64,000 nucleotides of DNA from Dyadobacter linearis (lineage in GTDB: Bacteria; Bacteroidota; Bacteroidia; Cytophagales; Spirosomataceae). The DNA lies in contig NZ_CAJRAU010000003.1 in NCBI RefSeq assembly GCF_907165045.1, positions 124,001 through 188,000 of the forward strand, read 5' to 3'. The notes under the pieces are model-generated. The model saw only the letters and a program-made list of their open reading frames with translations, was not told the origin of the DNA and ran no database searches. A program made the position numbers and the translations under genes. Below, one piece after another: positions 47,594-55,428 of the stretch (position 1 is its first letter; each line of letters starts with the position of its first letter).

Positions 47594-47712
47594 TGGTTAG
47601 CTGTTGGCCTTTAGCTGTTAGCTATCAGCCTTTTATTGTACATTAAATTCTATTCAATTAGTATTCCCCCAAAACCTAATAGCTAACAGCTAACAGCCAA
47701 CAGCTAATAGCC
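47594..47712. repeat. Long imperfect inverted repeat built of TAGCTGTTAGC-type units
   Basis: The left arm (47594-47626) contains repeats of TTAGCTGTT, and the right arm (47678-47712) contains TAACAGCTAACAGCC. Reverse-complemented, the arms agree over about 31 of 33 bases, with a ~50-bp AT-rich loop. The direct repeats inside each arm are a 7-to-10-bp unit (AGCTGTT). It fills the gap between ald and the 47186 gene. Confidence 0.85.
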
Positions 47713-47721
47713 AATAACTAA

Positions 47722-48948
47722 CTACATCCTCGCTGCCAGCAGTAATGTCAGATCCTTGTACCTCATATTGAAGCTCCGGGCTATGTGGGAATTGGTCAGG
47801 GTGCCTTTGTGACAGTATACCCCCTTCATAAACCAACGGTTTGCATAAATCATTTCCTCAATCCCGCCTATTGTGCCGGTCTGGAGTAAAAATGGAAGAA
47901 AAACGTTGCTTAATGCATTGCTGGCAGTATGCGCCACGCGCGACGGAATATTCGGGACGCAATAGTGGATCACATCGTTATACCGGAAAATCGGGTTTTT
48001 GTGCGTGGTCATTCTGGAAGTTTCAAAAGATCCTCCCTGGTCAATGCTCACGTCGATAATCACCGAACCCGGCTTCATTTTCGACACCATTTCCTTGGTT
48101 ACCACGAGCGGACTAAGTCCATTTTCGGCACGCATCGTGCCGATCACAACATCTGCCCTGGCAATCGCTTCAGCCAGAATATCCGAGTCAATAATAGAAG
48201 TGTAAAGATTTTGCCCGATCGCATATTTCAGTCTCTGGAGCCTGTATATATGTTTGTCAAAAACCTTGATATCTGCCCCGACACTGATCGCAGCGCGCGT
48301 CGCATATTCGGAAACGGTACCTGCGCCCAGGATCACAATCTTGGTCGGCGGCACGCCGGTAATACCACCCAGGATAATGCCTCTCCCGCCATTTGGAGTG
48401 GATAAATACTCCGCGGCGATCAACAGAACAGTACTTCCTGCGATCTCGCCCATTGCACGGATAATAGGCTTGCCACCCACTTTATCCTCAATAAGCTCGT
48501 AGCCTATTCCGGTTATTTTAAGTTCATTCAGTTTTTCAAAATATTTCTTTTCAAGAACCGGCAGATTCAAAACTGATATTAATGTAGTACCCGATTTTAC
48601 ATACCGGAATTCATCTTCTACCAGAGGCTCCACTTTAAGGATAACCTTCGCCTGGTACACTTCCTCGGGCGTTTGGACGATCTTGGCACCCGCTTCGCTG
48701 TATTCATGATCCGACAAATTAGCCCCTTTGCCCGCGTCCCGCTCCACCCACACTTCATGCCCGTTCCTGACCAGGATACCCACCGCGTCTGGCGTCAGCG
48801 CAATCCTGTTTTCCTGTAAAGAAACTTCCTTCGGCAAGCCGATATGCAATGAATTCTGATCCTTTTTAACAGCCATTAACGATTCCTGGGGATACAAAAT
48901 CGACTGCTTGGCTAGCTCTTCAAAGCCGGTAATCTGTGGTTGCGCCAT
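47722..48948 (-). CDS. ald: Alanine dehydrogenase
   Basis: 408 residues. It oxidises L-alanine to pyruvate and ammonium with NAD. The N-terminal catalytic part has 'LPKEVSLQENRIALTPDAV' and 'VILKVEPLVEDEF' (the Lys that binds pyruvate); the NAD domain has 'VILGAGTVSEYATRAAISVGA'. A ~30-residue N-terminal extension precedes the family start, and the C-terminus is longer than that of the 370-residue Bacillus enzyme, features shared by the Bacteroidota branch. The residues around 'SIDQGGSFETSRMTTHKNP' fit the Ald pattern. It lies 32 bp downstream of tsaE. Confidence 0.92.
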   Translation of the reverse strand: MAQPQITGFEELAKQSILYPQESLMAVKKDQNSLHIGLPKEVSLQENRIALTPDAVGILVRNGHEVWVERDAGKGANLSDHEYSEAGAKIVQTPEEVYQAKVILKVEPLVEDEFRYVKSGTTLISVLNLPVLEKKYFEKLNELKITGIGYELIEDKVGGKPIIRAMGEIAGSTVLLIAAEYLSTPNGGRGIILGGITGVPPTKIVILGAGTVSEYATRAAISVGADIKVFDKHIYRLQRLKYAIGQNLYTSIIDSDILAEAIARADVVIGTMRAENGLSPLVVTKEMVSKMKPGSVIIDVSIDQGGSFETSRMTTHKNPIFRYNDVIHYCVPNIPSRVAHTASNALSNVFLPFLLQTGTIGGIEEMIYANRWFMKGVYCHKGTLTNSHIARSFNMRYKDLTLLLAARM

Positions 48949-48980
48949 TGAATGAAGAAAGTGAATCTATATATAACCTT

Positions 48981-49412
48981 CTATGCCTTTAATACTTCTA
49001 ATATTCTGGTGCCGCTTTCTTCTGCACGCAGGTTGAGATGCAGGTATCTGGCCGGCCAGAGCGACTCAATCTTTCCCGGCCACTCCACGAAGCAATAGGA
49101 TCCGGAATCGAAATACTCTTCTACGCCCATATCCAGCGCTTCGGTTTCGTCTTTGATACGGTAAAAATCAAAATGATAAATCGTGTCCTTGCCCGCTGCA
49201 TATTCATTTACAAGTGAAAAAGTCGGGCTTTGCACATGGGAAGTGACGCCCAGGTACCGGCAAAGTGCTTTGATCAAAGTGGTCTTTCCTGCGCCCATAT
49301 GTCCGTCAAACAGCCAGACAGGAATATCCCTGCCCAATTTCATCAACTCGGAGGCTACTTGGTCCAGCTCGTCGAGGGTACTGAATTGGATCGTGACAGG
49401 CAGTTTGCTCAT
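48981..49412 (-). CDS. tsaE: tRNA threonylcarbamoyladenosine biosynthesis ATPase TsaE
   Basis: 143 residues from ATG 49412 (a GTG at 49448 is less likely). The P-loop is 'DGHMGAGKTTLIKALC', followed by 'VQSPTFSLVNEYAAG', 'IYHFDFYRI' and 'YCFVEWPGKIESL', all typical of TsaE. It works with TsaB and TsaD to make t6A at position 37 of ANN-decoding tRNAs. It is the first gene of a minus-strand run with ald. Confidence 0.95.
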   Translation of the reverse strand: MSKLPVTIQFSTLDELDQVASELMKLGRDIPVWLFDGHMGAGKTTLIKALCRYLGVTSHVQSPTFSLVNEYAAGKDTIYHFDFYRIKDETEALDMGVEEYFDSGSYCFVEWPGKIESLWPARYLHLNLRAEESGTRILEVLKA

Positions 49413-49475
49413 TTTACAAAAATACACATTTTGAAAGAACCGGGGCACATTCGGAAATGTGTTGTTGTGTTAAAA

Positions 49476-49514
49476 CAAAAAAACCGGAGCCCCAAGGAGT
49501 CTCCGGTTTTTCAA
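49476..49514. terminator. Bidirectional terminator between tsaE and the Gfo/Idh gene
   Basis: AAACCGGAG (49481-49489) pairs with CTCCGGTTT (49501-49509), with A-run and T-run flanks, so it works on the minus strand for the Gfo/Idh gene, 20 bp after its stop. Confidence 0.85.
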
Positions 49515-49528
49515 TATCTACGGTGCAG

Positions 49529-50815
49529 CTACACTTTCCACTCTTTCTGCATTGGTCTCCCCAAAAGCTGATCCGCCTCTTTATCTTTTATAAAATTTTC
49601 CTTAGCAGGATCCCATTTTAAGGAGCGACCCAGCTTGTAAGCGATGTTTCCGATATTGCAGACCGACGCAGTCCGATGCCCCACCTCCACGTCGCAGATC
49701 GGTGGCTTGCGGCTGCGGATTGCATTGATAAAGTCCTGATAGTGGCTGGTACTGACATACACATTGGAATCACCCTCTGCAAAAGTCTTGTCTTTCAGCG
49801 TTTCCGGCGTAGTTTTCAGCTCTCCTCTCGCCACGAATACCTCACCTTCCGATCCTACAAAATGACAATGCTGCTTTCCTTCCATCGGCCTATGGATCAT
49901 TTCGGCGCCATTTGCATATTTAAATATCATTCCCTTCTGAGGGTCTGAGTAAATGAGCTCGACTGGTCCGCTGTTGTCCATATCTAATCCCCACTGCGCA
50001 ATATCAAACATGTGCGCGCCCCAGTCGGTCATACCGCCGCCGCCGAATTCTTCATAATTCCGCCACGCTGGCCAAAATTTCGCATCCATTGCAGGCGCAA
50101 GCTGGTTATTATACGGGCGCTCGATGGTATTCGGCCCCATCCACATTTTCCAGTCAAGACCAGCCGGCACAGTTTCCGGTTGCAAATCCCAGACTTTTGG
50201 CGGCCCGCCTACATTAATATATACTTTCTCGATTTTGCCGATCGCCCCGCTTCTCACGAGCTGAACTGCTTTTGTAAATTCCGGCGCAGACCGCTGCATA
50301 CTGCCTGTTTGAAATACGCGCTTGTTCTTGCGGGTCGCGTCCACCATTGCCCTACCCTCTCTGACGGTCAGCGACAGCGGTTTTTCACAATATATATCCT
50401 TACCCGCTTTTGCCGCCATTACTGACATCGACGCATGCCAGTGATCGGGCGAAGCGATTACGACCGCGTCAATATCCTTTTTGTTTAATATCTCCCTGAA
50501 ATCAGCAAAACCCTGCATGGCATTATAATCCGCTTTCCCGGTTTTCTCTGCATAGCTTTTATTAGCCTGAGCCACAAACGTTTCCAATTTGACCGGGTAC
50601 ACATCCGAAGCCGCCACGACCTGCACATCGGGCAATGCCATGAAACGGTTCCTCAACCCGCCCGCCTGCCGGCCGCATCCGATGAATCCGAAAACGATCT
50701 TGTCGCTCGGAGCTGTAAAACCTTTTCCTAAAACGTGCCGCGGCACGATCATGAAAGACGAAATGACCGCGCCCGCCTTTAAGAAATCTCTCCGGTTTAT
50801 ACTTTCTGCATCCAT
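49529..50815 (-). CDS. Tat-exported Gfo/Idh/MocA family oxidoreductase
   Basis: 428 residues from ATG 50815 (ATG 50839 is in frame and possible). A twin-arginine signal ('INRRDFLKAGAVISS') implies export in folded form with its NAD(P) cofactor. The Rossmann motif is 'IVFGFIGCGRQAGG', followed by 'VIASPDHWHASMSVMAAKAGKDIYCEKPLSL', where the EKP motif marks the family and contacts the cofactor. 'WRNYEEFGGGGMTDWGAHMFDIAQWGL' is the C-terminal catalytic region typical of exported members. It probably acts on sugars in the periplasm. It is divergent from the exported isomerase gene. Confidence 0.92.
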   Translation of the reverse strand: MDAESINRRDFLKAGAVISSFMIVPRHVLGKGFTAPSDKIVFGFIGCGRQAGGLRNRFMALPDVQVVAASDVYPVKLETFVAQANKSYAEKTGKADYNAMQGFADFREILNKKDIDAVVIASPDHWHASMSVMAAKAGKDIYCEKPLSLTVREGRAMVDATRKNKRVFQTGSMQRSAPEFTKAVQLVRSGAIGKIEKVYINVGGPPKVWDLQPETVPAGLDWKMWMGPNTIERPYNNQLAPAMDAKFWPAWRNYEEFGGGGMTDWGAHMFDIAQWGLDMDNSGPVELIYSDPQKGMIFKYANGAEMIHRPMEGKQHCHFVGSEGEVFVARGELKTTPETLKDKTFAEGDSNVYVSTSHYQDFINAIRSRKPPICDVEVGHRTASVCNIGNIAYKLGRSLKWDPAKENFIKDKEADQLLGRPMQKEWKV

Positions 50816-50937
50816 ATTTTTTAGTCGAAATGTCCTCATACCAAGTAAAATAAAGCTAAAAGTCAGTATTTCTACTGAAAAGCGCGTCTTTGTAAAGTGC
50901 CAGCAGTTTTATGTTGTTTTGTTAATCCAAAAAATCC

Positions 50938-51891
50938 ATGATCCCATCTATTTCCCGCCGTGAATTTTTGATAAAAACGGCTGTTGCAGGTGCAGCAGCG
51001 CCATTGATACTGAATGAAACCATAGCCGCGCCACTGAGCCGGCCAGCGGAAAATCTTAAAATCAATATCTTCTCAAAACACCTGCAATTCCTGAATTTCC
51101 AGGATATGTCGGAAGTGGCGAAGGAAATCGGGTTTGATGGAATTGACCTCACTGTACGCCCGAAAGGTCACGTATTGCCTGAAAAAGTGGAAACCGACCT
51201 TCCGCTGGCTGTCGAAGCGATGAAAAAAGTGGGGTTTTCTCCATCGATGTTTTGCACAGCAGTAGAAGATGCGACCAACCCGATTGACAAAAAATTGCTG
51301 GAAACTGCGTCCAAACTGGGTTTTAAATACTACCGGATGAACTGGTACAAATACAACGAGCAGCAAAACATTCCGCAGCTTTTGGAACAATACCAGGGAA
51401 AAATGACGGGATTAGGGAAATTGAATGAGACGCTGAACCTCGTTGGATGCTACCAGAACCACGCAGGAAGGCTAGTAGGCGCGTCGATGTTTGAGATCTG
51501 GCAAATCCTTCAAAAAGCCAACCCCAAAACTATGGGCGCGCAATATGATATTCGGCACGCCACGCTCGAAGGCGGTTTATCCTGGCAAACCGGCTTTAAT
51601 CTGATCAAACCAAGTATCAGGACGATTGTACTCAAAGATTTTATTTGGGAGAAAAACAATGGAAAATGGGGGCCGAAAAGTGTACCGCTAGGAGAAGGAA
51701 TGGTAGATTTTAAAACCTACTTCAAATTACTGAAAGACAATCAGATAGATGTACCTATCTGCCTGCACCTCGAATATCCGCTCGGCGGCGCAGATCAGGG
51801 CGCATTCAATATTACGGTTGATAAAAAAGTCGTTTTTGACGCGATGAAAAGGGATCTTCAAAAAGCAAAAGACCTGTGGGCGGAGGCTTAG
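50938..51891 (+). CDS. Tat-exported sugar phosphate isomerase/epimerase-like TIM barrel protein
   Basis: 317 residues. 'SISRREFLIKTAVAGAAAPLIL' is a twin-arginine signal, followed by an AP endonuclease 2-type TIM barrel: 'EVAKEIGFDGIDLTVRPKGH', 'LVGCYQNHAGRLVG', 'QYDIRHATLEGG' and 'CLHLEYPLGGADQG' carry the metal-ligand His/Asp/Glu residues. Export through Tat suggests that a metal cofactor is loaded in the cytoplasm. The substrate is likely an unphosphorylated sugar or keto-sugar, by inference from the exported oxidoreductase encoded divergently 122 bp away. Confidence 0.9.
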   Translation: MIPSISRREFLIKTAVAGAAAPLILNETIAAPLSRPAENLKINIFSKHLQFLNFQDMSEVAKEIGFDGIDLTVRPKGHVLPEKVETDLPLAVEAMKKVGFSPSMFCTAVEDATNPIDKKLLETASKLGFKYYRMNWYKYNEQQNIPQLLEQYQGKMTGLGKLNETLNLVGCYQNHAGRLVGASMFEIWQILQKANPKTMGAQYDIRHATLEGGLSWQTGFNLIKPSIRTIVLKDFIWEKNNGKWGPKSVPLGEGMVDFKTYFKLLKDNQIDVPICLHLEYPLGGADQGAFNITVDKKVVFDAMKRDLQKAKDLWAEA

Positions 51892-51915
51892 CCTGTGTTT
51901 TATCGTCACCAGCGT

Positions 51916-51923
51916 TACATTTG
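51916..51923 (+). promoter_or_regulatory. Putative -7 promoter box of the cytoplasmic Gfo/Idh gene
   Basis: TACATTTG fits TAnnTTTG and lies 29 bp before the ATG at 51953, in the gap after the isomerase stop codon. A clear -33 element is missing. Confidence 0.5.
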
Positions 51924-51952
51924 CATTCAGTCTAAAATAATTAAATACAACT

Positions 51953-52990
51953 ATGTCTTCAAAAATCCTGAATGTCGGTTTAATTGGTTTCGGATTGTCG
52001 GGAAGGTATTTCCACGCCCCTTTCCTGAGTACCAATCCCGGCTTTAAAATCAAAACGGTTGTTGAAAGAACTAAAAACGATGCGCAGGCATTTGATCCCG
52101 AGATCGGTAATGCAAGATCCGTTGACGAGCTGCTGAGCGACGAATCAATTGACCTCGTTTTCATTTGCACTCCCAACGAAACCCACTTTCCCTACGCGAT
52201 GGATGCGCTGGAAAACGGGAAGCATGTAGTAATAGAAAAACCGTTTGCAGCCACGGAAGAAGAAGCCCGGCAACTTTTTGCCAAGGCAGAAGAGAAAGGA
52301 TTGGTATTGACCGCATACCAGAACAGACGCTGGGATTCTGATTTTTTGACACTTAAAAAACTACTTGCCGAAGGTAAACTCGGTGATATTGTCGAATACG
52401 AAAGCCGCTACGACCGGTTCCGTGAAGTGGTACCCACCGAATCCTGGAAAGAAAAGAAGGTTCCGGTGGGTGGTAACCTCTACAATCTCGGCCCGCATTT
52501 GATCGACCAGGCGCTGGTTTTGTTCGGCGAGCCCGAAACCGTTACCGCCGATGTGAGAGCAGTGCGCCCGAATAGCGAGATCGACGATTATTTTGACATC
52601 AGATTAGGCTACAAAGACAAACTGGTGATCGTCAAATCAAGTCTGATGGTCTATGAAAACAAGTTGCGTTACGTGCTCCACGGAACGAAAGGATCTTTTA
52701 TAAAAGGTGGCCTGGATCCGCAGGAAGAGACTTTACGGAAAGATATTTTACCGGATACCCAACCCTGGGGCGTTGAACCCGAAGACCGCTGGGGTACATT
52801 GTATAGCGAGGGAGCATCTGCGATCATTGAAAGTGAGGCCGGAGATTATGCTTCATTTTACCAAAACGTTTACGACGCGATCGTTAACAATGCAGAGCTG
52901 GCCGTGAAACCGGAAGAAATTCTTCGCACAACGCGGGTAATCGATCTTGCGATTCAGAGCAGTGACGAGAAAAAGGTGCTCAATTACTGA
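51953..52990 (+). CDS. Cytoplasmic Gfo/Idh/MocA family oxidoreductase
   Basis: 345 residues without a signal peptide. Rossmann motif 'NVGLIGFGLSGRYFHAPFL' and 'FICTPNETHFPYAMDALENGKHVVIEKPFAAT' (EKP motif) define the family. 'GGNLYNLGPHLIDQALVLFGEP' carries the catalytic-region His. The sequence most resembles the YvaA/YdgJ-like group (scyllo-inositol or related polyol dehydrogenases), with NADP specificity likely. It is downstream of the exported isomerase but has its own promoter-like box. Confidence 0.92.
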   Translation: MSSKILNVGLIGFGLSGRYFHAPFLSTNPGFKIKTVVERTKNDAQAFDPEIGNARSVDELLSDESIDLVFICTPNETHFPYAMDALENGKHVVIEKPFAATEEEARQLFAKAEEKGLVLTAYQNRRWDSDFLTLKKLLAEGKLGDIVEYESRYDRFREVVPTESWKEKKVPVGGNLYNLGPHLIDQALVLFGEPETVTADVRAVRPNSEIDDYFDIRLGYKDKLVIVKSSLMVYENKLRYVLHGTKGSFIKGGLDPQEETLRKDILPDTQPWGVEPEDRWGTLYSEGASAIIESEAGDYASFYQNVYDAIVNNAELAVKPEEILRTTRVIDLAIQSSDEKKVLNY

Positions 52991-53006
52991 TAACAAGCAT
53001 TAAACG

Positions 53007-53040
53007 AAAAAAGGCAGCCTCAAACCGGGCTGCCTTTTCA
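53007..53040. terminator. Bidirectional terminator after the Gfo/Idh gene
   Basis: AAGGCAGC (53011-53018) pairs with GCTGCCTT (53029-53036), with A4 and T4 on the outer sides. It serves the plus-strand Gfo/Idh gene and the convergent minus-strand gene ending at 53066. Confidence 0.88.
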
Positions 53041-53065
53041 ATAACTTGATCAACAAATCTTAATA

Positions 53066-53431
53066 TTATTTTACTACCGCTGTAACCTGACGTTTGGTTT
53101 CAGTCGAGATAGAGAAAGGTTTTGTAGAAACTTCGCTTCCGTTGCTGATCACAAAGCTGTAAGATCCGTCAGCAAGGTTAGACAGGTCAAAAATTTTCGT
53201 GTAGCTTTCAGACTTAGGGATTGAAGTGCTGTAAACTGTTGTTCCACTGAAATCTTTGATAGATACCGTAGATCTTTCTTTAACGCCGTCTAATTTCAAT
53301 TTGAATTTAAGCTCACCAGCAGCAACAACTTCAATAGATGCATTTGCTTCTTTTGCTTTGTCAGCAGCTACCGAAAAATTTGCAGTTGATACTCCCACCA
53401 AAACTGCGATTGCCAAAATTGTCTTTTTCAT
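53066..53431 (-). CDS. Small exported protein with a single beta-sandwich-like domain
   Basis: 121 residues. A signal peptide (about 1-22, 'STANFSVAA') precedes ~95 residues with strands 'LKFKLKLDGVKERSTVSIKDF' and 'LADGSYSFVISNGSEV', and a 'TKPFSI' close. The pattern is like T9SS sorting-domain folds or DUF3244-type proteins of Bacteroidota, but the whole mature protein is this one domain. It is probably periplasmic or surface-associated. A consensus -7 box (53546-53553) and a leader of about 110 nt lie upstream. The function is unknown. Confidence 0.75.
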   Translation of the reverse strand: MKKTILAIAVLVGVSTANFSVAADKAKEANASIEVVAAGELKFKLKLDGVKERSTVSIKDFSGTTVYSTSIPKSESYTKIFDLSNLADGSYSFVISNGSEVSTKPFSISTETKRQVTAVVK

Positions 53432-53545
53432 TTTTTTGAATGTTTAATGTGATAGTAAATTGTACTATTTATATTTTCAATGTTTTTACTCTACTCTGAC
53501 TTTCAAAACTAATTCCGATTGCTCTTATTTTCTGTTTTGATGATT

Positions 53546-53553
53546 CAAAGGTA
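53546..53553 (-). promoter_or_regulatory. Putative -7 promoter box of the small exported protein gene
   Basis: On the minus strand it reads TACCTTTG, a full match to TAnnTTTG, with a TTG about 21 bp upstream as a possible -33 element. The predicted leader is about 110 nt. Confidence 0.55.
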
Positions 53554-53755
53554 CACTACAATGCTATCCAATGTCAACAGGCTGGTTTTGAGTTATTAAA
53601 AGTTCTTTTTGTAGTTATCTATAAACATTAGAATAATCCTATGATTATAACAAAAGTGCAACAAGTCGTTTGAAATTTGACAGATAGATTTAAATAGTAC
53701 AATTCTTATTCGTTGTATTTTTTCTAGAAATAGAATAAACTTAAATCTTTATCAA
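53554..53755. other. AT-rich spacer, no gene seen
   Basis: Part of the 436-bp gap between the small exported protein and the sigma factor start. Apart from the promoter box next to it and the palindrome that follows, I see no hairpin, repeat or ORF that I would support. Confidence 0.6.
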
Positions 53756-53811
53756 TGCCACGAATGCACGAATGCGCACGAATATTCGTGGACATTCGTG
53801 CATTCGTGGCA
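53756..53811. repeat. 56-bp near-perfect palindrome
   Basis: The outer arms TGCCACGAATGCACGAATG (53756-53774) and its exact inverse (53793-53811) enclose a second perfect 14-bp palindrome CACGAATATTCGTG (53777-53790), separated by 2-bp mismatches on each side. Each arm repeats the unit CACGAATG. 52 of 56 bases can pair, giving a hairpin of about 26 bp immediately upstream of the sigma factor gene. Confidence 0.95.
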
Positions 53812-53867
53812 AAAACATTAAAGTAATTCCGCCAGCTATCCGTCTGTATATCCATATATCCAAAGTC

Positions 53868-54416
53868 TTGTCGCAGAAAAAGCCAAATATCATTCAAACC
53901 GTCACCGCGTACAGCAAGCAGCTGTTGGGTTTCATTCGTCAGCGGGTGAATACGGACGAGGATGCGGAGGATATTTTGCAGGATGTGTGGTACCAGCTGA
54001 GCAGTGTACCCGAGATCGAGGCGATTGAGCAGGTAGGAAGCTGGTTGTACCGCGTGGCGCGCAACCGGATCATTGATAAATACCGGAAACAAAAGCCCGA
54101 TTTCCTGGAAGATTATGGTTACGAAGATGAAGACGGCGAGTTCAGCTTCAAGGAGATTCTGCTTGCAGACGATAACTCACCTGAAACCGCCTACCTGAAA
54201 GAGCTGTTTTGGGAGCAGTTTACCATTGCATTGGAAGAACTTCCCGAGAACCAGCGCCAGGTATTTGTCTGGAATGAGCTGGAAGACGAGACTTTTCAGC
54301 AAATCGCCGACCGTACAGGCGAAAATATCAAAACATTAATTTCCCGGAAAAGATATGCCGTCAAGCATTTGCGTGAGCGGCTCGAAACGGTTTACCGGGA
54401 GTTTGTAAATTATTAA
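53868..54416 (+). CDS. ECF-type RNA polymerase sigma factor
   Basis: 182 residues from TTG 53868. The frame stays open upstream to an ATG at 53772, but that ATG lies inside the palindrome and the extra residues ('HSCIRGKN') look like translated repeat. Region 2 is 'LLGFIRQRVNTDEDAEDILQDVWYQL' with 'VGSWLYRVARNRIIDKYRK'; region 4 is 'ELPENQRQVFVWNELEDETFQQIADRTG', followed by 'TLISRKRYAVKHLRERL'. An acidic stretch (DYGYEDEDGEF) links the two. No anti-sigma gene with a recognisable zinc motif is adjacent; instead a small two-helix membrane protein follows 11 bp later and may take that role. Confidence 0.93.
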   Translation: MSQKKPNIIQTVTAYSKQLLGFIRQRVNTDEDAEDILQDVWYQLSSVPEIEAIEQVGSWLYRVARNRIIDKYRKQKPDFLEDYGYEDEDGEFSFKEILLADDNSPETAYLKELFWEQFTIALEELPENQRQVFVWNELEDETFQQIADRTGENIKTLISRKRYAVKHLRERLETVYREFVNY

Positions 54417-54427
54417 ATTTGTCAATC

Positions 54428-54808
54428 ATGAACCAGCGAGGTATGAACCGGAGGCGACTTGCATTTTTCTTTCCCTTATTCGCGCTTCTTGCAGCACTCC
54501 TGCTCGGGGCGGTGGTGAGGTGGCTCTGGAATGCCATTTTGCCCGCGCTTTTGGACGTTAACTATATCACTTACTGGCAGGCGGTTGGTCTGCTGGTGCT
54601 TTGCCGCATTCTTTTCGGAAATTTCGGGCGGCCGGGCGGAGGCCCGCGCAACTGGGGAAACTGGAAAAATGGCAGCGCGGAAATGCCGGGCGGCGGGGCG
54701 CGGTTTGGCTATTGGCGAAACAAATGGAAGGAAATGACGCCGGAAGACAGAATCCGCTTCAAACAGGAAATGCGGCGGCGTTGCGGAAAGCCGCCAGAGA
54801 ATATGTAA
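54428..54808 (+). CDS. Small basic two-helix membrane protein downstream of the sigma factor
   Basis: 126 residues from ATG 54428. Membrane helices lie at about 10-32 and 46-64. A Gly/Pro/Arg/Trp-rich linker follows ('GRPGGGPRNWGNWKNG'), then a basic helix 'RNKWKEMTPEDRIRFKQEMRRRCG'. The 'MTPEDRxxFKxxMRRRC' part recalls the LTxxQ-like helices of Spy/CpxP and metal-sensing CnrX-type proteins; this is a resemblance only. Probably co-transcribed with the sigma gene and ended by the terminator at 54815. A membrane regulator of the sigma factor is one possibility. Confidence 0.75.
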   Translation: MNQRGMNRRRLAFFFPLFALLAALLLGAVVRWLWNAILPALLDVNYITYWQAVGLLVLCRILFGNFGRPGGGPRNWGNWKNGSAEMPGGGARFGYWRNKWKEMTPEDRIRFKQEMRRRCGKPPENM

Positions 54809-54812
54809 GTAC

Positions 54813-54840
54813 AGCCCGGCCCGACAGCCGGGTTTTTTAT
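54813..54840 (+). terminator. Intrinsic terminator inside the sigma/Hsp20 cluster
   Basis: CCCGGC (54815-54820) pairs with GCCGGG (54827-54832), followed by six T, directly after the 54428 gene. It separates the sigma pair from the three downstream genes, which therefore need their own promoter. Confidence 0.85.
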
Positions 54841-54935
54841 TTCAAAAGTTTTAAAGTAAAAACCAGATCCCCACGTCAGCGACTGTATACACCAATTTGT
54901 ATATCAATTCAAGTTTCAACTAAAATTAGCTGGCC

Positions 54936-55193
54936 ATGTTCGTATCCGTTTTAAAAGTCATTTTATCAGGTATCCTCGCAGGTTTCCTACTTTTCGCGAT
55001 CCCGTTTCTGCTTATTAAAGCACTCTTTCTCTTTCTGTTTATCGGGTTGATATTCCGTCTGGCCGGTCGGAGACGTCATTTTGGACAATGGCGCAGGTAT
55101 GAGTATCCCCGGCAATTTCAGGAGAGTTACAGTCCGTATCCCGACAAGGAAACGCTGAGCGATCATTTTAATCAACAACCAAAACAAATCTAA
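54936..55193 (+). CDS. Small membrane protein with basic tail
   Basis: 85 residues. The first ~42 residues are very hydrophobic and can form two helices in a hairpin ('LSGILAGFLLFAIPFLLIKALFLFLFIGLIFRL'-type segments), followed by 'AGRRRHFGQWRRYEYPRQF' and a polar tail. Positive charges after the second helix put the C-terminus in the cytoplasm. The family is not recognised. The gene starts 95 bp after the terminator at 54840 and is followed after 3 bp by the 55197 gene, so these two are tightly coupled. Confidence 0.75.
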   Translation: MFVSVLKVILSGILAGFLLFAIPFLLIKALFLFLFIGLIFRLAGRRRHFGQWRRYEYPRQFQESYSPYPDKETLSDHFNQQPKQI

Positions 55194-55196
55194 ACC

Positions 55197-55397
55197 ATGA
55201 ACAGACGAAGCAGAATATTACTCGGCGCCAGCGTCGCATTGCTCACGGCGGGCAGCCTGCATTTTGCATTGGGCGACCGTTTTCACCACCGCGCATTCGG
55301 GCGTTTCAATGCCGGTCGCTGTGACGGGCATTGGGGAAATAGAAATCAGGATCAAAAACAGGAAGCGCCGCTACCGGAGCCTGAGCGCCAATTTTAA
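55197..55397 (+). CDS. Small exported or membrane-anchored Arg/His-rich protein
   Basis: 66 residues. 'MNRRSRILLGASVALLTAGSLHFALG' is a signal peptide or membrane anchor. The mature part is short and rich in His, Arg, Gly and Asn ('DRFHHRAFGRFNAGRCDGHWGNRNQ') with one Cys, which could bind metal. The tail is Gln/Pro/Glu-rich. The family is not recognised. It is 3 bp downstream of the 54936 gene and 31 bp upstream of the Hsp20 gene, consistent with one transcript. Confidence 0.7.
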   Translation: MNRRSRILLGASVALLTAGSLHFALGDRFHHRAFGRFNAGRCDGHWGNRNQDQKQEAPLPEPERQF

Positions 55398-55428
55398 ATA
55401 AATCAGACACTTTAAAACAAACCAAAAT

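Noticed and set aside
53756..53811. Palindrome as an insertion sequence end
   Set aside because: No transposase, no second copy within the window and no target-site duplication that I can see.
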